From the NCBI RefSeq assembly GCF_025642135.1, contig NZ_CP106793.1, positions 1,595,001 through 1,659,000 of the forward strand: a stretch of DNA of 64,000 nt. Reading direction: 5' to 3'. Below, piece by piece: positions 19,266 to 28,709 of the stretch. The first letter of the stretch is position 1, and each line of letters opens with the position of its first letter. A program made the position numbers and the translations under genes. This DNA is from Streptomyces cynarae (GTDB lineage Bacteria > Actinomycetota > Actinomycetes > Streptomycetales > Streptomycetaceae). The notes beneath the pieces were generated by a model. That model was given only the letters and a program-made list of their open reading frames with translations, ran no database searches and was not told the origin of the DNA.

Positions 19266-22051
19266 CGACCGTCCCCCTCTGTCGTTCCTCGTGCTGAGCC
19301 GTCCTGGGCCTCGTCGCCCGCGGCGTTCTCCTCGCGGCCGCGCTGCCAGCCCCGCTGGAGCGAGGCGAAACGGCTGCGAACCTCGTCGGCGTCGCGCTCG
19401 GCGCGCCCCGCCCGCTCGGCGGTGCCCGACTGCCCGCGTTCGGCGCGGCGGCCGGGCCCGTCCTTCAACTGCGGGGCGAGGCTGGCCTGCCGTACCCGGC
19501 GGGGCAGCGGGCCCGCGCCCGCGTCCGCCCCTCCGGCCGCCGCCTCCCGGTTGGCCGTGGTCCCGTCCGGGCCGGACGGGGGCCGGGTACGGCGCCGCTG
19601 GGGCAGGGCAGACACCTCGGTGCGATCATCGTACGAACGTACGGCACCGGCCTTGGGTTCCCCGGAGTGGCCGGACAGCCGACGGTCATCCTGGAGCTCC
19701 GTCCCACCGCGGTCGAGCGGGTTCTGCTCCTCGTCGGCCGCGGACGGCCGCGGTCCCTGCCCGGTCACCGGGCGGCCGTGGGAGCTGACCAGCTTGGGGG
19801 CGCGGCGGCGCGGCAGCGGTACCGGGGCACCCGGGTTGTCGGTGTCGCCGGGGCGGGCGGCCTCGCGCCGTGTGTCGCGTGCCTGCTGGTGTTGCTCGCG
19901 CGGGAAGTCCGCGAGGGACCGGCGGGGCCGGAAGACGCCAGGTTCGTCGTCCTGGTCGTCGAGGGCGCCCGTGAAGTCGTCGACCGCGTCCAAGTCGATG
20001 GGGGCTTCGAGCTCGACGGGGCCGTCCAGGATCGACGCGGGGACACCCGGGAGTCTCACGGGGGCGTGGGGCAGTGCCGAGGCGCGGTCCTTGTGGGTGC
20101 CGGACGCCGTGTCGGGCAGAGCGCGGTCGAGACGGAAGCCGATGCCGTTGGTGTCCGGGACGTCGTCGGTGAGGAGTGTGTCGGGAATGAGGACGACGGC
20201 CGTGGTGCCGCCGTACGGGGACGGCTGGAGGGAGACGCGGACGCCCTGCCGCCGGGCCAGCCGGCTGACCACGAAGAGGCCGAGCCGGTCGGTGTCGGAG
20301 AGCTCGAATTCCGGCGTTTCGGCCAGCCGCAGGTTGGCGTCCATGAGCGCCTCGGCGGTCATGCCGAGACCGCGGTCGTGGATCTCCAGGGTGAAGCCGT
20401 TGGCGACGCGCTCGCCGACGACCTGCACGGCGGTGTGCGGCGGCGAGAACACCGTGGCGTTCTCCAGAAGCTCGGCCACCAGGTGGGTGAGGTCGGCGAC
20501 GGCGGGCCCGGTGACGGCGACGCGGGGCAGCCGGCGCACCTCGATGCGTTCGTAGTCCTCGACCTCGGCGACGGCGGCGCGGACCACGTCCATCAGCTGG
20601 ATGGGCCTGCGCCACTGCCGGGAGGGGGCGGCGCCGGAGAGGATGACGAGACCCTCGGCGTGGCGGCGCATGCGCGTGGTGAGGTGGTCGAGGCGGAACA
20701 GGTCGGCGAGCTCTTCGGTGTCGTCCGTCCTGCGCTCCATGGCGTCGAGCAGGGTGAGCTGCTTGTGCAGCAGGACCTGGCTGCGGCGGGCGAGGTTGAC
20801 GAAGACCTCGGAGACACCGGCGCGCAGCTCGGCCTGCTTGACGGCGGCCTCGACGGCGGCGCGCTGCAGGGTGTTCAGGGCCTGGCCGACCTCGCCGATC
20901 TCGTTCTTGTCGTACTCCAGTCGGGGCACCTCGGTCTCGACGTCGACCTGTTCGCCCGCCGAGAGGCGGCGCATGACGCTGGGCAGCCGCACCCCGGACG
21001 CCTCGTGGGCCTCGAGGCGCAGGCGGCGCAGGTCGCGGATGAGGGCGCGACCGATCCGGACGGACATGACCAGGGAGACCAGCAGGGCGATGAGGCCCAG
21101 GACGCCGGGGATGGCCGCTTTGATGACGACGTTGACGGCGAGGGGGCGGACGCGGTCCTGGTAGCGGTCGTCGGCCTGCGTGCTCATCCGGTCCAGCCGG
21201 TCCAGGACTTGGCCGGCGGCTTCGTCCCAGCTCTTGGCGGTGACTCCGTGCGGGATGCCGGGAGCGGCGTCGCCGACGGCCTGTTCGGCCACTCGCAGCG
21301 GCGCGGTGTCGGCGTTCTTCCAGTAGCGCTGGAAGCGTTGGCTCTCCGAGGCCGGCAGCAGCGGCAGGCTGACGTCGTACATCAGGGAGCGCTGGGTGAC
21401 GAGGACGGAGACGTCGTGGATGTCGTGGCGGGTGAGCCGGCCGGCGACGAGTGCGGAACCGAGGAGGGCGTCCTCGCGGGAGAGCAGTTCGCGGGCGCGG
21501 AAGACGTTGACCAGAGCGCGGCCCTGTTTGTCCATCTCCACGTTGTCCAGGAGGTGGAGATTGGCCAGCAGCGTGAAGCAGGGGTCGACGAGACGGTTGT
21601 AGAGGTCGAGGGCCTGGGAGCGGTTGACGGTGCCGTCCTCGACGCTGCGGCGCAGCGACGTCATGCCGTCCAGGGCGTCCAGGATGGAGGTGAGGCGCTC
21701 GGCGGTGCCCTCCCCCATGTCCTCCTGCAGGTCCTCGTCCTTGCTGTTGCGACGGAGTTTGGCCACCATCTCGTCGGTGGCGGCGCGGCTGCGGCGCAGC
21801 GCGGCGAGGGAGTCGGAGGCGCGCGGGTCGGCGAGATACACGAGGGTCTGGCGGCGCTCCTGCTGCAGGACGCGGACGGTGTCCTCGGTGGGGTAGCCGA
21901 CCTCTTCGACGATGTGGGACACGTTGAACAACGATTGTGCCTCGCGGCCGGTGAGGACCGTCGCGAAGGCCCAGATGGCGGTCAGGGACAGCAGCGGCAC
22001 GAGAAGCAGCGCCACGATCTTCCGGCGGATGGACTTCCCGCGAAAGCGCAT
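19262..22051 (-). CDS. cvnA: Conservon sensor CvnA (histidine-kinase-like, nitrate-sensor type)
   Basis: A 929-residue membrane protein. A short cytoplasmic start is followed by helix 1 (about 12-31), an extracytoplasmic all-helical NIT-type sensor region (about 40-300), helix 2 (about 305-328), a HAMP-like linker and a helical region with FRLDHLTTRMRRHAEG, where a kinase H-box would sit. A GHKL ATPase domain follows (LLENATVFSPP as N-box, DRGLGM as G1). The last 270 residues are Pro/Arg/Asp-rich and probably disordered. The ATG at 22051 has GGGGGAGG upstream. It leads an operon with cvnB and cvnC. The ligand is unknown; the 5-oxoprolinase encoded within the same locus hints at a small cyclic amide, but this is only inference. 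Confidence 0.93.
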   Translation of the reverse strand: MRFRGKSIRRKIVALLLVPLLSLTAIWAFATVLTGREAQSLFNVSHIVEEVGYPTEDTVRVLQQERRQTLVYLADPRASDSLAALRRSRAATDEMVAKLRRNSKDEDLQEDMGEGTAERLTSILDALDGMTSLRRSVEDGTVNRSQALDLYNRLVDPCFTLLANLHLLDNVEMDKQGRALVNVFRARELLSREDALLGSALVAGRLTRHDIHDVSVLVTQRSLMYDVSLPLLPASESQRFQRYWKNADTAPLRVAEQAVGDAAPGIPHGVTAKSWDEAAGQVLDRLDRMSTQADDRYQDRVRPLAVNVVIKAAIPGVLGLIALLVSLVMSVRIGRALIRDLRRLRLEAHEASGVRLPSVMRRLSAGEQVDVETEVPRLEYDKNEIGEVGQALNTLQRAAVEAAVKQAELRAGVSEVFVNLARRSQVLLHKQLTLLDAMERRTDDTEELADLFRLDHLTTRMRRHAEGLVILSGAAPSRQWRRPIQLMDVVRAAVAEVEDYERIEVRRLPRVAVTGPAVADLTHLVAELLENATVFSPPHTAVQVVGERVANGFTLEIHDRGLGMTAEALMDANLRLAETPEFELSDTDRLGLFVVSRLARRQGVRVSLQPSPYGGTTAVVLIPDTLLTDDVPDTNGIGFRLDRALPDTASGTHKDRASALPHAPVRLPGVPASILDGPVELEAPIDLDAVDDFTGALDDQDDEPGVFRPRRSLADFPREQHQQARDTRREAARPGDTDNPGAPVPLPRRRAPKLVSSHGRPVTGQGPRPSAADEEQNPLDRGGTELQDDRRLSGHSGEPKAGAVRSYDDRTEVSALPQRRRTRPPSGPDGTTANREAAAGGADAGAGPLPRRVRQASLAPQLKDGPGRRAERGQSGTAERAGRAERDADEVRSRFASLQRGWQRGREENAAGDEAQDGSARGTTEGDGR

Positions 22052-22257
22052 GGCCTCCCCCAGCTCGGACCCCCTCCGTCCCGGGGGTACACATGTGCGT
22101 CAACAAACGGCGTGAGCCTACTACCGACCCACGGGTATCTCGAAGGAGCGAGCGGGCGCGCCGCCCGCGGAAGGCCGGCAGCAGGTGGGCAGTTGTCCTG
22201 CCATTACGGCACATCGCCTCCCCGCAACCGGCACGCGGTGCGGCGGGCCATCCGGCC

Positions 22258-22345
22258 GGGAATTGGGGGCTCCTTGGCCGGAATTTTTCGTTCGCCGGGA
22301 ATCTTCGGGGAACGACGATCGTCTTCCTGTATGGGAATTGGGGGC
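22258..22345. repeat. 13-bp direct repeat and possible SigR-like site in the cvnA divergent promoter region
   Basis: The 424-base gap 22052-22475 between divergent genes holds no gene. GGGAATTGGGGGC occurs at 22258-22270 and again at 22333-22345. Between them, GGGAAT (22297-22302), 18 bases and GTC (22321-22323) come within one base of the SigR-type promoter GGGAAT-N18-GTT, pointing toward the gene at 22476. The stretch is locally AT-richer than its surroundings, as expected for a control region. Confidence 0.5.
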
Positions 22346-22475
22346 GGAATCGGCCACAGGCGCCGCATGCCGCACTCGGGCGGCGTAAAACAGCGCAAGC
22401 CGGGCAGCCACTGGGGAGTCGGTGTCGGGTGACACCGGGACGAGTGGTCTGCGGGCGGTGGGGAGTGACGGGTTG

Positions 22476-22991
22476 ATGGACACGGCGGAGCGGCGCGGGG
22501 CACCCGGGACGGGCGCCGCGGAGCCCACAGCAGCGCGACGGGGCCCCCAGGCACCGGATCGCGACACCACGGCGGGCGTGGAGCAGCGGGACGCGACGTC
22601 CTACCGGCCGTTGTGGGTGGAGGAGCCCGCGCGTCGGCGGCGGCTGCCGGATCCCGTGCGGACGGCGGCGGTTCGGGCGGTCCTCATCATCGCGGTGACG
22701 CTGATCCAGGCGGTGATCGCGGTGCTGTGCACGTTTGCCGACTCCTGGCTGGCGTTCCCCATGGTGCTCAGCAGTGTGGCGAGCACGGTGGTGGCGACGT
22801 GGGGCGCGCTGGACGTCTGGGTGACGCGTCAGATGTGGAACCAGCGCTACGGGGTGGTGTCCGCCCCGAGCAGCACGGCCCGCTCCCTGCGCCGTGAACG
22901 CCGCGCGGCCCGTCGCCGGGCACGGGTGGCGGAGCGGGCTCAGGCCCGCATACGCCGGCGGGGCGGGGCCGGGCAGTTGTCGCATCCGTGA
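22476..22991 (+). CDS. Small two-helix membrane protein, unknown function
   Basis: A 171-residue protein with a polar N-terminal third, two hydrophobic segments (about 65-88 and 93-115, the second ending in TWGALDVWVTRQMW) and a very Arg-rich C-terminal tail (RRERRAARRRARVAERAQ). I do not recognise a named family; the layout suggests a membrane protein with a basic cytoplasmic tail. The ATG at 22476 follows GGGAGTGA; a GTG at 22422 in the same frame, after GGGGAG, is the alternative. It is divergent from cvnA across a repeat-containing control region and convergent with the mksB-like gene, separated by a hairpin. Confidence 0.75.
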   Translation: MDTAERRGAPGTGAAEPTAARRGPQAPDRDTTAGVEQRDATSYRPLWVEEPARRRRLPDPVRTAAVRAVLIIAVTLIQAVIAVLCTFADSWLAFPMVLSSVASTVVATWGALDVWVTRQMWNQRYGVVSAPSSTARSLRRERRAARRRARVAERAQARIRRRGGAGQLSHP

Positions 22992-23044
22992 CGGAATGAG
23001 GGCACCTCGCGCCCGGGACGGCACGCGACAGCAGGGGGCGCGGT

Positions 23045-23071
23045 GGGGCGGCCCGCAAGTGGGCCCGCCCC
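23045..23071. terminator. Bidirectional terminator
   Basis: GGGGCGG (23045-23051) pairs with CCGCCCC (23065-23071), with an inner CCC/GGG extension, in the 97-base gap between two convergent genes. Confidence 0.7.
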
Positions 23072-23088
23072 ATCGGTCACGCGGGCGG

Positions 23089-26000
23089 TCACGCAGGCCG
23101 CTTGAACATCCGGGTCGCCGTGATCTCGCTGCGCACCGCCTCTCCGGCCTGGGGCTGCTGCGGCAGTCCCGGCCTCAGGTGTTCCTCCACCCGGATGTAC
23201 TTCAGGCCCGCCCGCAGGTCGGCGTCGTTGCGCAGCCGGATGACCAGCGGGAACTCGGCGAGCGCCGTGGTGTCGAACAGGCCGGTGGTGTAGAGGAGTT
23301 GCACCCCGAGCGCGTCCGAGACGGCCCTCTGGAGTTCCAGTAGGTACGTCGCGTTGGCGCGTCCGATGGGGTTGTCCAGGAACAGCGTGCCCGCGTGGCG
23401 GTGCTTGTCGCGGCCCCGGTCGTTCGAGCGCAGGGCGGCCATCGTGCAGTACAGCGCGATGGCGGCGGTGAGCAGCTGGCCGCCCGAGAAGACATCTCCC
23501 ATCTGCCCGACCGGCACCCGCTCGGCGCGCAGCACGGCGTCCGGCTTGAGGATCTCCACGGCCACGCCCTTGGGCTGGAGCGCCGCGCTGACGCCGCGCA
23601 GGAGAAGGGACATGCCGTCGCGGCGCAGGTCGGAGTTCTTCTTGACGGCCGCGCGGGTCGCTTCGTCGATGACCTCGCCCAGCCGTTCGATGAGCGTGGC
23701 CTGGTCGGGCTCCTCGAAGCGGATCCGCAGGAACTCCTGCCCCGACCACTCGCCGAGTCCCTCGGGCAGCCGGGACAGGCGTTGGGCAGAGCGCAGGGTC
23801 GCCAGCGCGGACTCCACGAGGCCGCGCAGCCGGTCGACGATGGAGTCCCGGTTGCGTTCCAGTTGCGCCAACTCGTCCGTCAGAACCCGCAGTCGGGGCG
23901 CGAAGGCCTCCGCCCAGCGCTGCGCGTGCTCCGGCAACGCGGACGCGGGCAGTTCGCGGATCTGCTGGCGGGCGGGTGTGCGGACCTGCTCGTACCGTGT
24001 GGAGTTGGCGTGCCGTACAAGTACGTCGCTCGCCTCGCGCACGGCGGCCTCGGCGGCGGACAGGTCGGCGGCGCAGCCACGCAGGGAGCGGCGGGCCTCG
24101 GCGGCGGCCTTCCGGGCCTCCTCCAGGGTGCCCGGGTAGGGCTCCGGCTCCTCGTGCTCCTCCTCCGAGGCGTGTTCGCGCAGGAGGTCCCGGAGCATCG
24201 CGGCGATCTCGTCGAAGCCGCTCGCCGCGTCCTCCGCGGCCCGGTGTGCCTGAAGGAGTTCGGCATGGGCGTCGCGGGCCTGGGTCAGGGCCTCGGTGCG
24301 GGAGGCGAGTTCGGCCGTCGCGGTGCGCAGCAGGGTCTGGGCGTGCTCGATGTCGCGCGGCACCAGCTCTTCGGGGAGTTCGGTGTGGGCTTCGCCGTCC
24401 TCGGGTGCGTGCCGCTCCGCCTCCCCGCGCAGCCGCCCGAGTTGCTCGCTGGCGGAGGACATCCGGGTCTCCAGGAGCTGCACCAGCTCCTCGGCGCGGG
24501 CGGCGGCGGCCTGCCGGGACGGCCCGTCGGAGCCGTCCGGGGAGGTGAGGAGCTGTTCGGCGCGGGTGCGCACCTTGTTGCTGAGCCGGTCCAGTTCGGC
24601 GCGTGCGGCGGACTCGTCGCTCTCGGCCCGTGCCTGCTCGGCGCGCAGGTCGGCACCGACACCGACCTTCTCGTAGACCTGGGAGGCGGCCCGGTACGCC
24701 TCGCGGAGGGCGGGGAGGGACGCCTTCGGCGCGTCCGTGTCGTCCTCCGGTACGTCGTCGGGGGCTCCCGCGATCTCGGAGCGCTCGGCGCGCAGCGCAC
24801 GCGCCGTACGGCGGGCGTCGTCGGCGGCGCGCTGGGCGGCGCGCCGGTCCTCGTCGGCGGCGCGGGCCCGCTCCAGGCAGGCCTGGGCGCGGGCCTCGGC
24901 CTCGACCGCCTCGTCGGCGAGTTCGCGCAGCTTGACCTGCCAGCCGGCGCGTTCGCGCAGCCGGAAGGCGAGTCCGGCGAGGGCGTCGGCGGCGCGGCGG
25001 GCCTTCTGCGCCGCCTCCTGGCGCTCGTCGCGCACCTGGGCGGCCTCGGCAGCCGTCTCTTCGGCCTCGGCCCGGGCGGTGCGTGCCTCGGCCAGTTCGG
25101 CCTCGGTCTCCTCGGCGAACGCGCGGGCGTCCCGGGCGGCCTGCGCCAGCTCGGTGAGCCGGCCCGCCGGGCATCCCGTGCGCCAGGAGGCGAGCCGGGC
25201 CGCGAGCTCGCGGTCCATGCCGAGTCGGGCCGCGAGCGTCCGGATCTCCTCGTCCCGTTCGGTGGCGCGGGCGCGCAGCGCCCGCCGCTCCTCGTCGGCG
25301 GCGTGCTCGTCGTGCATGGCCGGGTTCGGCGGGACGAGGAACACATCGCCGCTGTTGTCGCGTTCGTCGACGGGCGGGGTCGGAGCGAGCAGCGCGGCAG
25401 CGGTGCCGACGGCGACGGCCGAGCGGGGCAGCAGCGCGGCCTCGCTCAGCGTCCGACGGGCCCGGGCGTGCGAGTCGGGGTCGGTGATGATCACGCCGTC
25501 GACCAGCTCCGGGCGGGCTGCCAGCACGCGCGCGTGGTCGGCCGGGTCGACGGCCTGGGCGAGGTAGCGCCAGCCGGGCAGCGCGGGAATGCCGTGCTCG
25601 CCGAGGTACTCGACGGTCGCGAGCACGTCCGGGCCGGGAGGCAGCAGCCCGCCGTCACCGAGTGCGCCGAGGATGCGGGCGTCGTCGGCCGCCGCGGTCC
25701 GCAGTTCGAAGAGCTGCCGCTCGGCGGAGGAGACGGAGTCGTCGAGCAGTTGGCGCAGTTCGTCGGCGAAGCGGTCCAGTTCCTCGGCGGTGAGCGCGCC
25801 GTCCGATGCCGTCGCGGCGTCGGCCTCGCCGGTGTCCTCGTCGCGCCGGGGCCCGGGGACCCGGGGGCGTGCGCCGGTGCCGGACAGGCCGAGCAGTTCC
25901 GCCAGACGCTCCTCGGCCGCCAGCGCCTCGGCGGTGCGCCGCTCGGCTTCGTACGCCCGCTCGGCGGCCGTGGCCGCGTCCGCGGCGCGGGCCGCCGTCA

Positions 26001-27722
26001 GCTCCGCCCGGGACTCGGCGGTGGCCGCTTCGCGCGCGTGCTCGGAGGCTCGGCGGGAGGCCTCGCGTGCGATGTCCCAGGCGGCGACGGCGGTCTTCTC
26101 GGCGTCGCTCGCGGCGAGCGCCGCCCGCGCCGGGTCGGCGTCGGGTGCGCTGTCGTCCAGCCAGCCCGCGCGCACGGCCTCGGCGGTCTCCTGCTCCACC
26201 TCGGTGAGCCGCTGGCGCAGATGCCCGGCCTCGCTGCGGGCGCGCTGCGCCTCGGTGGCCGCGGAGGTCGAGTCCCGGTAGGCGGACTCGCTCACCTCCT
26301 GCAGGGCGGCGGACCGCTCCTCCTCCTCGTTGGCGAGGGACTCGGCGCTCTCGGCGGCCGCGTGCAGCGCCCGTACGAGATCGACGGCGGCCTTGGCGCG
26401 GGCGGCGAGCGCCGGCGCGGCGTCCCGTTCGGCCTCCTGAATGGCGGCCGACACCCGCGCCGCCCGGTCGGCGGCGGCACGGTGCCGCAGCACGGCCTCG
26501 GCGGCCTGCCACGCGGAGTAGAGCTGGCGGGCGTCGGCCAGTTCGCGCTTCTGCGCGGCGGCGGCCTTCTCGGCACCGGCGAGCGCCAAGGAGGCGTGCC
26601 GATAGGCGAGTTCGGCCGCGATGAGCGCGCTGCGCTCGCGGGCGGTCTCGGCCTGGGTGACGGCGTGCGCGGCCGCGGTGACCTGCTCGGCGAGGTCGGC
26701 GGCGCGCATCCGCTCCTGCACCCCCGCGCGGACAGGCGCCGCGCCAGCGTGCGCGTCCGCCGCTCGGCGCCCGCGTGGACGTCTCGCGCCCGCGAGCGGG
26801 CCTCGGCGGCGTCGACGATACGCCCGAGCAGGTCCACGGACCCGGCGGTGAAGTCCCGTTCGGCGATCAGCTCGGCTCGTCGGCCCAGCTTGTTGCCGAA
26901 CCCGCTGACCAGGTCGGCGAGTCCGTCGGTGTCCCGGGTGTCGGTGACGGCGCGCAGCAGCAGGTCCGTGAAGTCGGAGTCCTTCTTGACCGCGAAGAGA
27001 CCGGCGGCCTCACCCTCGTCCGCGTTCATCTCCCGCTGGTAGCGGAACAGTTCGGGGTCCAGGCCGAGGTCCGTCAGGTGCTCGTTCCAGCGGTCGTGGA
27101 TCTCCTCCCAGTGCACCTCCAGGTGCGGGTACGCCTTGCCCGCCTCCATGAGGGCGTCCCGGAAGCCCTTCATCGTGCGGCGCCGCCCCTGCGCCCCGGA
27201 GGTGCCCTCGACGGGCGGCCGTACGGCGGTGGACTCGGCGACGGGCAGGTTGTCCAGGGTGAGTCCGGGGCCCGGGCGGAAGGAGTACCAGGCCTCGGCG
27301 AACTTGCGCGGGTCGTTGGAGACCTGGCGCCCGCGCCACTCGCTGACCTTGCCGACGACGACGCACTCGCCGGTCTGCACGTGTTGCCACTCCAGGGCCA
27401 CGTGCCCGCAGTCGTCGGCGAGCAGGAACTTGCGCAGCACACCGGAACTGGCGCCACCGAGCGTGTTGCGGTGACCCGGGAGCATCACGGAGAAGATCAG
27501 CTTGAGCAGGACGGACTTGCCGCCGCCGTTCTCCAGGAAGAGCACGCCCGCAGGGGCGGGCCTGCGCGGCGGCCCGACGGGCTCCTCCTCGAAGAACTCC
27601 GCCTGGGTGGGCGCGGGTTCAGGCACCGGATCACCCACGCCCCGCAGGTCCAGCACGGTGTCGGCGTAGCGCGCACCGGCCGGGCCGATGGAGTAGAGGC
27701 GGACCCGGGACAACTCGTACAT
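23089..27722 (-). CDS. mksB/jetC-like: MukB/MksB (JetC)-like SMC ATPase, with apparent one-base frameshift
   Basis: After correcting one base, this is a 1544-residue SMC-type ATPase. The N-terminal head has Walker A ENGGGKSVLLKL (about 60-72). Very long Ala/Glu/Arg-rich coiled coils follow, with a hinge-like globular middle (about 730-830). The C-terminal head has the ABC signature VFSGGQLL (about 1408) and the Walker B region LFLDNPIGRANATYLL (about 1447). MukB-like proteins load and extrude DNA as dimers with a kleisin (MksF/JetA) and a KITE protein (MksE/JetB), here encoded just upstream. As read, the first 335 codons are in one frame and the rest in another; adding one G to the G5 run (C5 on the plus strand, 26721-26725) joins them seamlessly. 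The ATG at 27722 is preferred. Confidence 0.88.
26721..26725 (-). other. Frameshift point in the mksB-like gene
   Basis: Five C on the plus strand (G5 in the gene). The upstream frame reads ...LARRLSARG and would then run out of register. Six G give LSARGVQERMRAADLAEQV, a continuous coiled coil. It may be a base-calling error or a real slippage site. Confidence 0.85.
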
Positions 27723-27775
27723 GGCGGCGGACTCTCGTCGTGAATCTTGCTGGTGTGCGGAACAGTGAGGTTGTT

Positions 27776-28654
27776 TCAGGAGTGGAACGGCAGTCCGGCG
27801 TCGGCCACGAGCTCCAGGTCGTCGGTGTCCTCGGCGGGCAGCAGGGTCGCCGTGCCGTCGGTGACCGGGACGACGCCGAGTTCGAGGAGTTCGGCCATGG
27901 CGGCGCTGCCGGCCATGTCGCGCACCTGGAGCTGGTAGCGGGCCGTGGTGCGGTACGTGCCGCCGTGCTCGTCGCCCGTGCGCTGGAGGAATCCGGAGTC
28001 GGTGAGGAACGCGACGGCCTTCGCGACGATGCCGGTGGTCGAGGCGGCCGGCCGGCGCGCGTCCTTGGTGGCCCCGGTCGCGCTGCGTCTGGCCCACACC
28101 CGCCAGGCGGCCTCGAGGCCGGGCGCGTCGGTGGCCGGGTCGGTGTTCTCCCCCTGCTCCTCGGCCCGCTCCTCGAGGCGGCGGCAGGCCTGGCGGACGA
28201 AGGCGTCGACGCCGTTGACCGTGACGCGCCCGATGTAGCCGTCGTCGGCGAGGTCCTCAGGGCGCGGGAACGCCAGGGCGGCGACGGCCAGGTGGGCGAG
28301 CCCGTGCAGGAAGCGGTCGGCGGAGTCGGCCGATGTGCGACGCGCGTAGTCGCCCATGCGGACCGCGAACACCGAGTCCTCCGCCGCGGTGACGGCCATG
28401 CCCGCGCGCGGGGACACCTCCAGGACGATCAGGCCGAGCCCGGTGGCGACGGCGTCGGCGAGCCGCGCGAACGGCGGGTCCTCGCGGTAGCGGCGCAGCA
28501 GGTCGGCGTACTCCTGGTCGCGTGCGGGCTGCAGCTTGGGCTGCAGGCCGAAGGCGACGAGCCGCGCCGCGTCTGCGGCGTCGGCGGGGGTGACGGCGCT
28601 GCTCACCGGCGTGGCGGCGGCGTCCGGCTCACTCCACTCGACGTGCTCGGTCAC
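27776..28654 (-). CDS. mksE/jetB-like: MksE (JetB)-like condensin accessory protein
   Basis: A 292-residue protein matching by size, position and predicted fold (mixed alpha/beta with winged-helix-like segments) the KITE subunit of MukBEF-type complexes. These subunits bind the kleisin and modulate the SMC ATPase. The GTG at 28654 is chosen because AAGGAG lies 9 bases before it; a GTG 21 bases upstream lacks one. The gene sits between the kleisin-like and SMC-like genes on the same strand, with gaps of about 55 bases on either side, the usual F-E-B order. The individual sequence is not diagnostic by eye, so the call rests largely on gene order. Confidence 0.75.
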   Translation of the reverse strand: MTEHVEWSEPDAAATPVSSAVTPADAADAARLVAFGLQPKLQPARDQEYADLLRRYREDPPFARLADAVATGLGLIVLEVSPRAGMAVTAAEDSVFAVRMGDYARRTSADSADRFLHGLAHLAVAALAFPRPEDLADDGYIGRVTVNGVDAFVRQACRRLEERAEEQGENTDPATDAPGLEAAWRVWARRSATGATKDARRPAASTTGIVAKAVAFLTDSGFLQRTGDEHGGTYRTTARYQLQVRDMAGSAAMAELLELGVVPVTDGTATLLPAEDTDDLELVADAGLPFHS

Positions 28655-28709
28655 GGTCGGGGCTCCTTGGTGCACTGCTGCTCGTTCGTGGTCATCGTGG
28701 TCATCGGCA

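Noticed and set aside
23395..27042. A 1215-codon open frame antisense to the mksB-like gene
   Set aside because: Gly/Leu/Arg-rich shadow of the coiled-coil gene, with no domains or ribosome binding site.
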